A stretch of 64,000 nucleotides of DNA from Lewinella sp038528965 (GTDB lineage: Bacteria > Bacteroidota > Bacteroidia > Chitinophagales > Saprospiraceae): NCBI GenBank assembly GCA_038528965.1, contig JBCBEC010000017.1, positions 1 to 64,000 on the forward strand, in the 5' to 3' direction. The notes under the pieces are model-generated. The model was given only the letters and a program-made list of their open reading frames with translations, searched no databases and was not told the DNA's origin. A program made the translations under genes and the position numbers. This document shows, piece by piece, positions 8,607 through 18,508 of this stretch; within the stretch, counting starts at the first letter, position 1; each line of letters opens with the position of its first letter.

Positions 8607-10079
8607 CTATCCCATCACCACCATCTTACCCACATCCTTGGCTTCCAGCGCACTGGCTCCTTCCGATAGGAAGTCATCTACTGCCTTCGCTGCTTCACGG
8701 CCTTCACTGATGGCCCAAACTACCAGGCTCTGCCCCCGGCGCATATCACCCGCCGCAAACACTTTAGACACACTGGTCTGATAACCATCAGTTTGCACAT
8801 TGCCCCGGCTATCTAGCTGCACACCCAGCTGCTCCAGCATCCCCTCCTTTTGAGGATGCAAAAAGCCTGCGGCAATGAGCAGCAAGTCACAAGGCCATTT
8901 CTTGCTGGTCCCCTTTTGCGGTACCATAGCCATGCGGCCGGTGTTTGGGTCAACATCCCAAATAACACGCACCGTTTTAATAGCTGTAATGTGACCATCC
9001 TCATCACTGATTACCTCCTCCGTCATCAGGGCCCATTCGCGTTCGCAGCCCTCATCGTGACTGGTGGACGTACGTAGGATCATGGGCCAATTGGGCCAAT
9101 TATTCGGATCGCGCTCCATGGCAGGCTCGTTCAGGATTTCAATCTGAGTGACCGATTTAGCGCCGTGACGATTAGAAGTTCCAACACAATCCGCACCAGT
9201 ATCTCCGCCACCAATCACGATAACATCCTTACCAGAAGCGAGAATGGGTGATTCACTACTCAGATCAGCCCCAGCAACCCGCTTGTTGTTTTGCTTCAGA
9301 AAGTCCATCGCAAAATGAACACCTTCACTCTCTCGACCAGGAATGCCTAAATCTCGTGGAATGGTAGATCCACCACAGAGTAAAACCGCAGCATAATCCG
9401 CCAGCAAACGCCCTACCGGTACGTTTTCGCCAACATTTGCATTCGTTTGGAATCGCACTCCAGCAGCCTCCATCAAGGCTAGACGGCGTTCAATGACTGA
9501 CTTTTCCAACTTGAAATCAGGGATGCCGTAGCGGAGCAATCCACCGATGGCATCATCACGCTCATAGACCGTAACGGTATGGCCAGCACGATTGAGTTGA
9601 TCTGCTGCCGCTAAACCGGCCGGTCCACTCCCCACGATAGCCACTTTCTTGCCCGTCCGGCTTTTTGGTGGTTGTGGACGAACAAAACCTTGCTCAAAGG
9701 CCATTTCCACAATACTCTTCTCAATGTGTTCAATGGCGACTGGTGGCTGGTTGATGCCCAACACACAGGCGGCTTCACAAGGAGCCGGGCAGATACGCCC
9801 GGTGAATTCTGGAAAGTTGTTGGTACTGGTGAGTATGTCGTAGGCCTCCCGCCAATCTTCGCGGTAGACGGCATCATTGAACTCGGGGATTACATTACCT
9901 AGGGGGCAACCATTGTGACAAAAAGGCACACCACAGTCCATACAACGAGCTGCCTGTTCTACTGTTTTTTCTTCAGAAAATTCCTGGTAAAGCTCCTTGT
10001 AGTCGCGCTTACGATCTTCTACGGGGCGGGTATCAGGTAATTGTCGGTCGTATTTTAGAAATCCTTGTGGATCAGCCAT
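8607..10079 (-). CDS. gltD: Glutamate synthase small (beta) subunit
   Basis: A 490-residue flavoprotein that passes electrons from NADPH to the large subunit during synthesis of glutamate from glutamine and 2-oxoglutarate. The N-terminus holds the two [4Fe-4S] cysteine sets, seen in CMDCGVPFCHNGCP and in CPAPCEAAC. The FAD motif is VAIVGSGPAGLAAA (about residues 147-160) and the NADPH motif is DVIVIGGGDTGAD. The C-terminal FAD segment reads AAGDMRRGQSLVVWAI. Length is typical. The gene lies 85 bases downstream of gltB in the same orientation, so an operon is likely, although a palindromic repeat lies between them. Confidence 0.96.
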   Translation of the reverse strand: MADPQGFLKYDRQLPDTRPVEDRKRDYKELYQEFSEEKTVEQAARCMDCGVPFCHNGCPLGNVIPEFNDAVYREDWREAYDILTSTNNFPEFTGRICPAPCEAACVLGINQPPVAIEHIEKSIVEMAFEQGFVRPQPPKSRTGKKVAIVGSGPAGLAAADQLNRAGHTVTVYERDDAIGGLLRYGIPDFKLEKSVIERRLALMEAAGVRFQTNANVGENVPVGRLLADYAAVLLCGGSTIPRDLGIPGRESEGVHFAMDFLKQNNKRVAGADLSSESPILASGKDVIVIGGGDTGADCVGTSNRHGAKSVTQIEILNEPAMERDPNNWPNWPMILRTSTSHDEGCEREWALMTEEVISDEDGHITAIKTVRVIWDVDPNTGRMAMVPQKGTSKKWPCDLLLIAAGFLHPQKEGMLEQLGVQLDSRGNVQTDGYQTSVSKVFAAGDMRRGQSLVVWAISEGREAAKAVDDFLSEGASALEAKDVGKMVVMG

Positions 10080-10084
10080 TTTCT

Positions 10085-10159
10085 GGAATTAGAATTAGAG
10101 TTAGAATTAGAATGGCCCGACTACGCCAGGGGCTTCGTCGGACAGGGGAATTAGAATGG
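10085..10159. repeat. AATTAG-type tract surrounding REP-like copy 2
   Basis: Tandem AATTAG/GTTAG units at 10085-10115 and again at 10147-10159 bracket the palindromic unit at 10114-10143. The array fills the gltB-gltD gap. Confidence 0.55.
10114..10143 (-). repeat. REP-like palindromic repeat, copy 2
   Basis: The reverse complement shares 23 of 30 bases with copy 1 at 8538-8567. The unit can fold on itself: CCGAC pairs with GTCGG, with two mismatches further in and a short loop. A hairpin here could affect gltB to gltD readthrough or mRNA stability. Confidence 0.55.
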
Positions 10160-10164
10160 GACCG

Positions 10165-13100
10165 CTAGGCCATGGGGGCTACTTTGACGCCAATATTCGG
10201 CTTCTCCTTTTTGCGCTCTAAGACCGCCTTGTAGTCTCGGGGCATTACCTTAGTGAACTGGGTGAGGGTTTGCTCCCAGTCGTTGAGCATGCTTAGGGCC
10301 AACTTGCTGGAAGTATATGCGAAGTGGTTGCGTAGCATTTGCCGAAGCAGTTGCTGATCATCCTCATTTAGAGGTTCTAGCGCTACCATTTCGGTATTGA
10401 GGCGTTCGTTGAAGTCGCCATCGGTATCGTGGATATAGGCCATTCCACCACTCATGCCAGCCGCAAAGTTTTTGCCGGTCTTACCAAGGACCACCACCAG
10501 CCCCCCAGTCATATATTCGCAGCCGTGATCACCAATGCCTTCTACCACCGTTTTTACACCGGAGTTACGGACGGCGAAGCGTTCCCCAGCCATTCCTTTG
10601 ATATACGACTCGCCATCGGTGGCACCATAAAAGGCCACATTGCCGATAATGATGTTGGTAGATGGGTCAAACGTGGCTCCACGATCAGGAACAACGATTA
10701 GGCGGCCACCAGACAAACCCTTGCCGAAGTAGTCATTAGCTTCTCCTTCCAGGGTGAATTCGATACCCGCCGCACCGAAGGCGCCAAAACTTTGGCCAGC
10801 ACTGCCACGAAAACGATATTGAATACTTGCATCTGGCAGCCCTTCTCCCATCCAGGCTTTACTGATTTCGTACGACAGCATGGTACCAACTGCACGATCC
10901 GTATTCTTGATCGGGAAGGTACTCGTCACCTTTTGGGCGGCAGTCAAGGCAGGTTGAGCGTGAGCGATGAGTTCGCGATCCAGGATATCATCGATACCAT
11001 GATCTTGCGGAATGCGCTTGTACTGCCCTACCTCATCACCAACAGGCTCCTTGTAAAGTAGCGGACGAAGGTCCAGCTCTCGATATTTCCAATAAGCAAC
11101 CTGTTGATTGACCTTGAGTCGGTCGACATGTCCTACCATCTCGTTGACGGTACGGAAGCCGAGTTCGGCCATGATTTCACGTAGGTCTTCTGCCAGGAAG
11201 CGGAAGAAATTAATCACATGTTCGGGCTTACCCGTAAAGCGCTTACGCAAGTCAGGGTTTTGGGTCGCGATTCCTACGGGACAAGTGTTGACATGGCACT
11301 TACGCATCATAATACATCCCTCTACCACCAGCGCAGCAGTGGCCACCCCCCATTCCTCTGCACCCAAGAGCGTAGCAATGGCTAAGTCGCGGCCGGTACG
11401 CAATTGCCCGTCAGTTTGCAAAACCACCCGGTCGCGGAGCTTATTCTTGACTAAAGTTTGATGACTTTCCGCCAAACCCAGTTCCCAGGGAAGACCCGCG
11501 TGACGGATGGAAGAGAGTGGGGATGCCCCGGTTCCACCATCATAACCAGAGATCAGAATCGCATCGGCGTGTGCCTTAGCAACCCCACTAGCGATAATAC
11601 CTACACCAGCTTTGGAAACCAATTTCACGTTAATGCGAGCTTCGCGATTGGCATTCTTGAGGTCGAAAATGAGCTGAGCTAAATCTTCAATAGAATAAAT
11701 GTCGTGGTGCGGTGGTGGGGAAATCAGGCCTACTCCGGGCGTGGAGTGGCGTACCCGACCAATCCAATCATCAACTTTATGTCCCGGCAGTTGACCACCT
11801 TCACCGGGCTTTGCGCCCTGGGCCATCTTAATTTGCAGTTCACTGGCCTGGCTCAGATAGTGGCTGGTCACACCAAAACGGCCAGAGGCCACTTGCTTCG
11901 TGGCGGAGCTCATGTTGTTGCCCTCCTTATCCAGCTTATAACGTACTTCGTCCTCCCCTCCTTCTCCTGAGTTACTGCGCCCACCAATGCGGTTCATGGC
12001 TATTGCCAGCGTAGTGTGCGCTTCCCAGGAAATGGAACCAAAGGACATGGCGCCAGTAGCGAATCGTGTCATAATTTTCTCGGCCGACTCTACTTGATCC
12101 AGTGGAATGGGTTGGCCTTTGCGGAAAGCCAATAATCCCCGTAGGGTCAAGGCCTTCTCCGTCTGATTATTGATCTCCGCCGTGTATTTCTTGTAGGAAG
12201 TGTAATCATTGGTACGCGCCGCAACTTGCAGGTAATGGATGCTCTTGGGATTGAACAGGTGTTCCTCGCCACGGCGCTTCCACTGGTACACGCCACCCAC
12301 CTCCAACTGTGGATTAGGGATAGTTTGGTTTGGATAGGCCAAATCATGGCGAACCAGACTTTCTTTGGCAATGCCGTCGAAGCCGACACCTTCAATTCTA
12401 CTCACCGTACCCGAAAAGCAGTGATCTACTACCTCTTTATTTACCCCGAGTGCTTCAAAGATTTGTGCCCCCTGGTAAGACTGCAAAGTAGAGATACCAA
12501 TCTTAGACATAATCTTGAGCAAGCCCTTGCCTACGGCCTTATTGTAGACCTTGATGTAATGATCGCGGCTCTTCTCTTGATCAAATACGCCTTGCTGATA
12601 CAGATCGGAAATAGTGGCGTAGGTCAGATAGGGATTGATGGCACTTGCACCGTATCCAATCAGCGTGGCAAAGTGGTGGGTTTCCCGCACATCGCCGGCT
12701 TCGATAACCAATGAAGTTTGGGAACGAAGTCCCGTACGTACCAAGTGATGGTGAATGGCTCCGGTGGCCAACAGGCTTGGAATTGGCGCATAATAGGCAT
12801 CCGCTTGCCGATCGCTGATGACCAATATATTGTGGCCGTTCCGCACCAAGTCTTCCGCCATAGCGCAGATATGATCGATGGCTGCTTTGAGGCGACCAGC
12901 TTGCCCACCTACTTTAAAGATCGCATCAACCACTCCTGTTTTGTAATGCGGATGGTGGAGTTCTTTGAGCTTAGCGGTATCGTTATTATCGAGTAAAGGT
13001 TTATCCAAATGAATAAAACGGGCACGCTCCGGCTTTATGTCCAGAATGTTATCTGCTCCGCCCAGCATGGCAAATAGCGACATGACTGAACGCTCGCGAA

Positions 13101-14790
13101 TAGGATCGATCGGAGGGTTAGTCACCTGAGCAAATAGCTGCTTGAAGTAGTTACTCAGGTGCTGCGACTGCTGTGACAAACACGCCAAAGGAATATCGGC
13201 ACCCATAGAACCGATGGGATCCTTACCTACCGTAATCATAGGCTCGATGATGACTTTCAGGTCTTCTTTGGTAAAACCATGAAGCTGCTGCAGACGGAAG
13301 AGCGTTTTCTTATCAAGTGAAGTGCCGGGGCGCTCGTAAAGCGGCAGATCCTCCAGGCGCAATTGATTAGCCGACAACCATTCCCGGTAGGGTAAACGAC
13401 GACAAATGGTTTCCTTCAGTTCCTCATCACCAATCACTCGATGCTCTTGTAAATCGGCAATGAGGATACGTCCAGGCTGTAGACGCCCTTTGAGGATGAC
13501 TTTGGTTTGATCAATCGGTAAAGCACCCGCTTCTGATGCTACAATCAGGCGATTGTCCTCCGTAAGGCAGTAGCGAGAAGGACGAAGACCATTACGATCT
13601 AAAGTTGCACCTACCAAAATTCCGTCCGTAAAGCAAATACTTGCCGGCCCATCCCAGGGTTCCATCATAGTCTTGTGGTACTCGTAGAAGGCCTTCTTAT
13701 AGTCTGGCATCTGATCATCGTTTTGCCAGGCTTCCGGAATCATCATCATTAGTGCATGCGGCAGGCTAAAACCGTTGAGCACCAGGAACTCCAGTACGTT
13801 ATCGAAATTACCGGAATCCGAGAGTTGATCCCCGCAGACCGGTAGGAGTTTCTCCAGTTCCTCCTTCGTGAATTTGTTGGATTGAAGCAGGCTCTCTTTA
13901 CTCTTCCACCAGTTCAGATTCCCCTTCACGGTATTGATCTCGCCATTGTGGGCAATCATACGAAAGGGTTGTGCCAATTTCCACTTAGGGAGCGTATTGG
14001 TAGAAAAACGAGAGTGGATTAATGCAATGGCTGATTTACAGCGCACATCTTGCAAATCTGGAAAGTAAGGACGCAGTTGCCAGGTGGTCAACTGACCTTT
14101 ATAGACCATAGTCTTGTAGGAGAAAGAAGCAATGTAAAAATGGTCCTTGGTCTGTGGGTAGGTCAAGTGGATATTATGAACTGCGTACTTCCTAAGCACA
14201 TAGAGGCGGCGTTCTAGAGCGGCTGGCTCTAGTGGCTCCTTAGGAGCAACAAAAACCTGCTCCATCCGTGGTTCTACCGACATCGAAGTGGGCCCTACCT
14301 CCTCATTGTCGGTGGCTACTTTGCGGTAGCCCAATCGTACCAAGCCTAGTTCATCAATGTAGTCGTCGAACAAAAAGCGGCACTGTTCACTGAGATGTTT
14401 ATCCGCAGGAAAGAAAACCATACCTGCTCCATACTCTCCAAAGGCGGGTAACTCAAAGCCGTTTTCACGGCACTTATCCACTAAAAATTCGTGGGGGAGC
14501 TGTATCAGGATACCTGCACCATCACCGGAGTTGGGTTCGCAACCACAAGCGCCGCGGTGCTCCATATTAACCAACATACCGAGAGCATCCTCAATGAGGT
14601 CGTGCGTTGGAACACCATCTAAATTTGCGATAAGCCCAGTACCACAGGCGTCTGATTCCATCTCCGGACAATAGAGGCTATCACTAGCATCTACATCTAA
14701 AGAAGGTGATTCGGTTGTTGTAGGTGGTTGTTGCGGTTGAGCTTCGTCGTCGTTCTGTGAATGATCTTGGTCGTAATACAGTTCTTGCAT
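10165..14790 (-). CDS. gltB: Glutamate synthase large (alpha) subunit
   Basis: A 1541-residue NADPH-GOGAT large subunit. The glutamine amidotransferase domain begins at Cys49 (DACGTGLIA), which should be exposed after removal of a 48-residue propeptide. That propeptide is acidic and glutamine-rich. The central and FMN-binding synthase domains follow, with the 3Fe-4S cysteines in the segment CIMMRKCHVNTCPVG, and the glycine-rich beta-helix domain (GxxGG-type repeats such as GKGLSGGRLIV) completes the protein. It makes glutamate with GltD. The order gltB-gltD is conventional. Confidence 0.97.
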   Translation of the reverse strand: MQELYYDQDHSQNDDEAQPQQPPTTTESPSLDVDASDSLYCPEMESDACGTGLIANLDGVPTHDLIEDALGMLVNMEHRGACGCEPNSGDGAGILIQLPHEFLVDKCRENGFELPAFGEYGAGMVFFPADKHLSEQCRFLFDDYIDELGLVRLGYRKVATDNEEVGPTSMSVEPRMEQVFVAPKEPLEPAALERRLYVLRKYAVHNIHLTYPQTKDHFYIASFSYKTMVYKGQLTTWQLRPYFPDLQDVRCKSAIALIHSRFSTNTLPKWKLAQPFRMIAHNGEINTVKGNLNWWKSKESLLQSNKFTKEELEKLLPVCGDQLSDSGNFDNVLEFLVLNGFSLPHALMMMIPEAWQNDDQMPDYKKAFYEYHKTMMEPWDGPASICFTDGILVGATLDRNGLRPSRYCLTEDNRLIVASEAGALPIDQTKVILKGRLQPGRILIADLQEHRVIGDEELKETICRRLPYREWLSANQLRLEDLPLYERPGTSLDKKTLFRLQQLHGFTKEDLKVIIEPMITVGKDPIGSMGADIPLACLSQQSQHLSNYFKQLFAQVTNPPIDPIRERSVMSLFAMLGGADNILDIKPERARFIHLDKPLLDNNDTAKLKELHHPHYKTGVVDAIFKVGGQAGRLKAAIDHICAMAEDLVRNGHNILVISDRQADAYYAPIPSLLATGAIHHHLVRTGLRSQTSLVIEAGDVRETHHFATLIGYGASAINPYLTYATISDLYQQGVFDQEKSRDHYIKVYNKAVGKGLLKIMSKIGISTLQSYQGAQIFEALGVNKEVVDHCFSGTVSRIEGVGFDGIAKESLVRHDLAYPNQTIPNPQLEVGGVYQWKRRGEEHLFNPKSIHYLQVAARTNDYTSYKKYTAEINNQTEKALTLRGLLAFRKGQPIPLDQVESAEKIMTRFATGAMSFGSISWEAHTTLAIAMNRIGGRSNSGEGGEDEVRYKLDKEGNNMSSATKQVASGRFGVTSHYLSQASELQIKMAQGAKPGEGGQLPGHKVDDWIGRVRHSTPGVGLISPPPHHDIYSIEDLAQLIFDLKNANREARINVKLVSKAGVGIIASGVAKAHADAILISGYDGGTGASPLSSIRHAGLPWELGLAESHQTLVKNKLRDRVVLQTDGQLRTGRDLAIATLLGAEEWGVATAALVVEGCIMMRKCHVNTCPVGIATQNPDLRKRFTGKPEHVINFFRFLAEDLREIMAELGFRTVNEMVGHVDRLKVNQQVAYWKYRELDLRPLLYKEPVGDEVGQYKRIPQDHGIDDILDRELIAHAQPALTAAQKVTSTFPIKNTDRAVGTMLSYEISKAWMGEGLPDASIQYRFRGSAGQSFGAFGAAGIEFTLEGEANDYFGKGLSGGRLIVVPDRGATFDPSTNIIIGNVAFYGATDGESYIKGMAGERFAVRNSGVKTVVEGIGDHGCEYMTGGLVVVLGKTGKNFAAGMSGGMAYIHDTDGDFNERLNTEMVALEPLNEDDQQLLRQMLRNHFAYTSSKLALSMLNDWEQTLTQFTKVMPRDYKAVLERKKEKPNIGVKVAPMA

Positions 14791-15169
14791 AGAAAGTCAT
14801 CGAGGTTGACAGTTCTATCAAGTTAGGACTGCTGCTAATGAAAGTGTGGGCTTATTATTCCGGATTAGCAGGGCTGATAAAAATAATGGGTGATCATTAG
14901 AAAACTTACAAGAAAAGACCTCTTTTACTAGATATACTACAAGACAAAAGCATTAAAACAGACGGAATGATTAGCTTAGGATTTGTTCTTTTAACCACTC
15001 AGAAAAGAGAAAAGAATAGCGCTAAAGCAAATACTCACCTCAAAAAAATAGCCTCAAATGGATTTCCACCTGCAATAATTCTGTTTAGAGAAAAGGAGTC
15101 TGTCGTTCAACAAACTCCTTTCCAATCCGATTTTACTCCAGTCTCTAAGCGTGCCTCAGCGCCCACTTT
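14791..15169. other. gltB upstream region
   Basis: These 379 bases hold the terminator of the preceding minus-strand operon (15092-15121) and presumably the gltB promoter. I see no strong -7 element and no convincing gene; the plus-strand frame starting at 14967 runs across the terminator hairpin. Confidence 0.4.
15092..15121 (-). terminator. Intrinsic terminator of the PadR/permease operon
   Basis: A fully paired 12-bp stem (15092-15103 with 15110-15121, one G-T pair) with a 6-base loop; on the minus strand it is followed by TTTTCTC. It lies about 50 bases past the permease stop codon. Confidence 0.75.
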
Positions 15170-17809
15170 CTAGTTGCGCAGAAAATCCGCAGGATTTAGA
15201 CGAGCCGCTTTGATGGTTTGGAAACTGATGGTCCCCAAGGCGATGATAATAGCGACCGCTCCAGCCGCAGCAAAAACGGTCCACTGAAGATCGATACTGA
15301 AGGTAAAATCGGCAAGCCATTGATCCATTAAGTACCAGCTCAAGGGTAGACCAATGAGGAGCGCAATAAGGACCAACAGGAGGTAATCCTTGGTCAATAA
15401 TCCAATAATACCGGAAGTTGAAGCGCCCAATACTTTGCGGGTACTGATTTCCTTATGGCGTTGTTCGGCTAAGAAAGCAGATAAGGCAAATAAGCCCAAA
15501 CAAGCGATGATGATAGCCAAGATGGCGAAGCTAATGAAAACATCACGCGTGCGAAACACATCTTTGTACATACCAGCAAACTCCTTATCTAAGAACGTAT
15601 ACTGGAACGATTGATGCGGTATAAAGCGATCCCAAGTACTTTGTAATTGGCCCAACAAGTTATCCATTTGCCCAGCCTTGGCCTTGACGGAGATCATGTA
15701 CGGGCTCTCTTCTAACACCAGGCAAACTGGCAAGATCTCTTCCTTTAGGGACATATAGTGAAAATCCTTCACCACCCCGATAATCTCCCAATCCCGACCA
15801 TTATTCAGGCGATGGCCAATCGGGTTATCGTATCCAAGTTCACGGGCCATCGCCTCATTGATGATCATACCAGTAGAGTCTGTACTCATTGCTCTGGAGA
15901 AGTCCCGACCTTGGATTACTTCCATTCCTAAGGTAGAGACATAGTCATGATCCACCAACCAGAACTGGCCGATGACTTGCTCCCCATTATCGACACCGAA
16001 GCGGTTACTGTTGCGCTGCGTACCGTCAATCGGTAGGTAGTCCCCAATACTCACACTTTGTACGTCTGGCATGCGCTGCAATTCCTCTTTGAAGGTCGCA
16101 ACTTGATCCCCCAGCGTATTGGCACCCTGGATAATGACAACTTGGTCCTTATCAAAGCCCAATTCTTTATTGAGGATGTAGTTCATTTGTTGGTAAATGA
16201 CAAAGGTGCCGGCAATCAAAACTACGGAGGTAGCGAATTGGAAGACGACTAACCCATTACGCACGCTACTACTTTTTGCGCCTCTACTCAGGTGGCCACG
16301 CAAGACATCAATTGGCTTAAAGGTGGATAGAAAGAGTGCGGGGTAGAATCCAGCAATGATGCCCAATAACAATCCACCCAGCAGTGCTCCCGGTAGAAAC
16401 CACCAGGCTAACCAGGGCATCACCAAATTCTTATCGGTGAGTTGGTTGAAATAAGGTAAGAAGCCCCCCGCTAAAAGAATAGCAAAACTAAGGGCAAGGA
16501 TACTGATCAGGGTGGACTCTGTGAGGAATTGCTGCACCAATTGCCCGCGCTGAGAACCAACTACTTTGCGCATACCCACCTCCCGGGCACGGTTGGCAGA
16601 TTTTGCGGTCGAAAGGTTAACGAAATTGATTACTGCAAGTAGCAGGATGAAGATTACGATGGCCCCTAATAGACGAACAAAGCGGATATCACCATGTGGT
16701 AATAAATCCATGATACCAGCAGATTTTAGATAGATATCACCAACTGGTTGTAACCCAAAGGTCATCTCACCAACCTCCTTTTCTGGATCATTAACGCCTT
16801 CAGCAATCGTACTTGGCAGATAGTATTTATCAACCAGTCCTAGCAACTTCTGTTCCAGATCAGCTACATCTGTCCCTTCTTGTAAACGGACATAGGTATG
16901 GTAATTATTCGCCCGCCAGTATTGTTGTTCTCCCTGCCAAAACTCCACCTCAGTGAGGGTTACCAGAAAGTCGATTGGAGCCAAATGTGACTGGATGGGC
17001 ATATCCCGCATGACACCGCTGATCACGTAAGGCTTATCCAGCTCGTCATTGATAATTAAGGATTTGCCAATCGGATCTTCTTCTGGAAAATACTGCGCAG
17101 CTTTTTTGGCAGAGATGACTATGGATAGCGGTGACGCTAATGCCTCTGCGGGCGCACCTTGTATAATAGGAATTTCAAGGACATCCAATAATTCGTGATC
17201 AACCAGTAAGAAGCCTTCCTCAAAGAAATTCTCTTGTTGATCCGCACGGCGTAGCGTGTTACTACCTCCACCAAATAACCCTCCTGGAGTAATGCGGGCA
17301 GCAGACTCAATTTCCGGGTAATCTTCCAATAGTGCTTGCGCCATTGGTGCGGGGAAGAACACATGTCCCGCCCACGCCTCTGGGAAGATGGAATTGTACG
17401 AAACCATGCGATAGAGGCGATCCCCCTCTGCATAGTGCTGATCATAGGCTAGTTCATCTTTGATGTAGAGGCTAATGAGCAGACAGGCAGCCATTCCAAG
17501 CGCAAAACCACCAATTTTGATGAAGGTAAAAACCTTCTGTTTGAGCATCTGCCGGAAGGCGATGCGAGCATTCATTTTTAACATGTCGGGTGAAATTAAA
17601 AGGTCAAAATTTTTAACAGTCGATAAACGGAAAGAGCGAATCACATCCCAAGCGAAGTAACGGCGGGCGGCAGTGGTTCCTTTTTCTGCTTCCCGGATGG
17701 TGAATAGTTCGTGTATGTCTCCTTGTATTTCCTCTAGCAAATCCGGATGGCAAAACCACTCTAGAAATCGATCGGCCCAAGGGGGAGGGCCGGTAGGTGG
17801 CCTACTCAT
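15170..17809 (-). CDS. MacB/FtsX-type ABC transporter permease with N-terminal permease-prefix domain
   Basis: An 879-residue membrane protein. Residues 1-70 form a cytoplasmic prefix (about WADRFLEWFCHPDLLEEIQG) found in many Bacteroidota permeases of this class. Then come two repeats of a periplasmic MacB core followed by FtsX transmembrane segments: TM near 95-115, a TM trio near 385-500, and TMs near 755-870. Conserved FtsX elements include EVGMRKVVGSQRGQLVQQFL in the first half and EISTRKVLGAS in the second. Such proteins usually need a separate ATPase, which is not in this window. It is coupled to the PadR gene by a 4-base overlap, so PadR probably controls it. Confidence 0.88.
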   Translation of the reverse strand: MSRPPTGPPPWADRFLEWFCHPDLLEEIQGDIHELFTIREAEKGTTAARRYFAWDVIRSFRLSTVKNFDLLISPDMLKMNARIAFRQMLKQKVFTFIKIGGFALGMAACLLISLYIKDELAYDQHYAEGDRLYRMVSYNSIFPEAWAGHVFFPAPMAQALLEDYPEIESAARITPGGLFGGGSNTLRRADQQENFFEEGFLLVDHELLDVLEIPIIQGAPAEALASPLSIVISAKKAAQYFPEEDPIGKSLIINDELDKPYVISGVMRDMPIQSHLAPIDFLVTLTEVEFWQGEQQYWRANNYHTYVRLQEGTDVADLEQKLLGLVDKYYLPSTIAEGVNDPEKEVGEMTFGLQPVGDIYLKSAGIMDLLPHGDIRFVRLLGAIVIFILLLAVINFVNLSTAKSANRAREVGMRKVVGSQRGQLVQQFLTESTLISILALSFAILLAGGFLPYFNQLTDKNLVMPWLAWWFLPGALLGGLLLGIIAGFYPALFLSTFKPIDVLRGHLSRGAKSSSVRNGLVVFQFATSVVLIAGTFVIYQQMNYILNKELGFDKDQVVIIQGANTLGDQVATFKEELQRMPDVQSVSIGDYLPIDGTQRNSNRFGVDNGEQVIGQFWLVDHDYVSTLGMEVIQGRDFSRAMSTDSTGMIINEAMARELGYDNPIGHRLNNGRDWEIIGVVKDFHYMSLKEEILPVCLVLEESPYMISVKAKAGQMDNLLGQLQSTWDRFIPHQSFQYTFLDKEFAGMYKDVFRTRDVFISFAILAIIIACLGLFALSAFLAEQRHKEISTRKVLGASTSGIIGLLTKDYLLLVLIALLIGLPLSWYLMDQWLADFTFSIDLQWTVFAAAGAVAIIIALGTISFQTIKAARLNPADFLRN

Positions 17810-18144
17810 ACGAAGCCCAAGTTCGTACCCAAATCAGGTAAGCGTCCCCAAAGGCGGTCACGGATGGAGCGAATTTCTACCAGCGCCGTCTCCCCTTCTT
17901 GAGTTATACTAAACAGCCGCTTCCGACGCCCGCCTCGCTCCTTAGTGGCTTCGCTCCAGTCAGAGCGTACAAATCCTTTTTTCTCCAAACGGCGCAAGGT
18001 CGCGTGTACCGCGCTGATATTTACATTGCGATTGGCTTCTTCCGCTAAAGCTTCCATCACCGAAATACCGTAGGCCGAGCCCGCTTGCACGGCTACAAAT
18101 AGCAGTACTAATTCTTCAAATTCACCTAAGTGTTTACGTCCCAT
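17806..18144 (-). CDS. PadR-family transcriptional regulator
   Basis: A 112-residue winged-helix repressor. It shows the PadR pattern: starting helix with GEFEELVLLFVA, then AYGISVMEAL, recognition helix region SAVHATLRRLEKKGFVRSD, and the wing with GGRRKRLFSITQEG. The overlap of its stop codon with the permease start (ATGA) makes it the first gene of a two-gene operon. PadR-linked MacB-type permeases are common in this phylum and are generally autoregulated; the inducer is not known. Confidence 0.9.
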   Translation of the reverse strand: MGRKHLGEFEELVLLFVAVQAGSAYGISVMEALAEEANRNVNISAVHATLRRLEKKGFVRSDWSEATKERGGRRKRLFSITQEGETALVEIRSIRDRLWGRLPDLGTNLGFV

Positions 18145-18279
18145 GCGTTGGTTATTGTGAACCCACCATTTGGTTTACAAAAGTAAAAGTAATCTATATC
18201 TTTCACTTTTGCAAATGTTATAACTGTGGAGTCGTATTGTAATGCGCCTCTACGGGAACTATTTTTTCTCAAAAATGAT

Positions 18280-18309
18280 TTTGGAAATTGATGACTATGG
18301 CTATCTTTG
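18280..18309 (+). promoter_or_regulatory. Bacteroidota-type promoter of tRNA-Ser
   Basis: A -33 element TTTG (18280-18283) and a -7 element TATCTTTG (18302-18309) are separated by 18 bases. Both match the consensus of the phylum. The expected start of transcription is near 18316, about 55 bases before the tRNA. Confidence 0.7.
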
Positions 18310-18371
18310 CAGCCGCTCCGCAAAAGAAGCTAAAGTGCTTCGCTCAATTGCCGGGCAAAATCAATTCAACC

Positions 18372-18456
18372 GGAGGAATGGCAGAGCGGTTGAATGCACT
18401 GGTCTTGAAAACCAGCGTACCGAGAGGTACCGGGGGTTCGAATCCCTCTTCCTCCG
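18372..18456 (+). tRNA. tRNA-Ser (anticodon UGA)
   Basis: The acceptor stem pairs GGAGGAA (18372-18378) with TTCCTCC (18449-18455), with G as discriminator at 18456. The anticodon stem CTGGT/ACCAG encloses the loop CTTGAAA, giving the anticodon TGA. A long variable arm (TACCGAGAGGTA) marks it as a class II serine tRNA, and the T arm is GGGGGTTCGAATCCCTC-like. The 3' CCA is not fully encoded (CC followed by G). Confidence 0.97.
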
Positions 18457-18461
18457 CCGAC

Positions 18462-18508
18462 GCCCACCGAAATTCCGAATGAAATGAGGAATGAAGGTGG
18501 GCTTTTTT
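18462..18508 (+). terminator. Intrinsic terminator of tRNA-Ser
   Basis: GCCCACC (18462-18468) pairs with GGTGGGC (18496-18502), with an inner stem ATTCC/GGAAT, and is followed by six T. It lies six bases after the tRNA. Confidence 0.85.

Noticed and set aside
14967..15173. Plus-strand frame of 68 codons
   Set aside because: It runs over the terminator hairpin of the PadR operon and ends inside the 3' end of the permease gene on the other strand.
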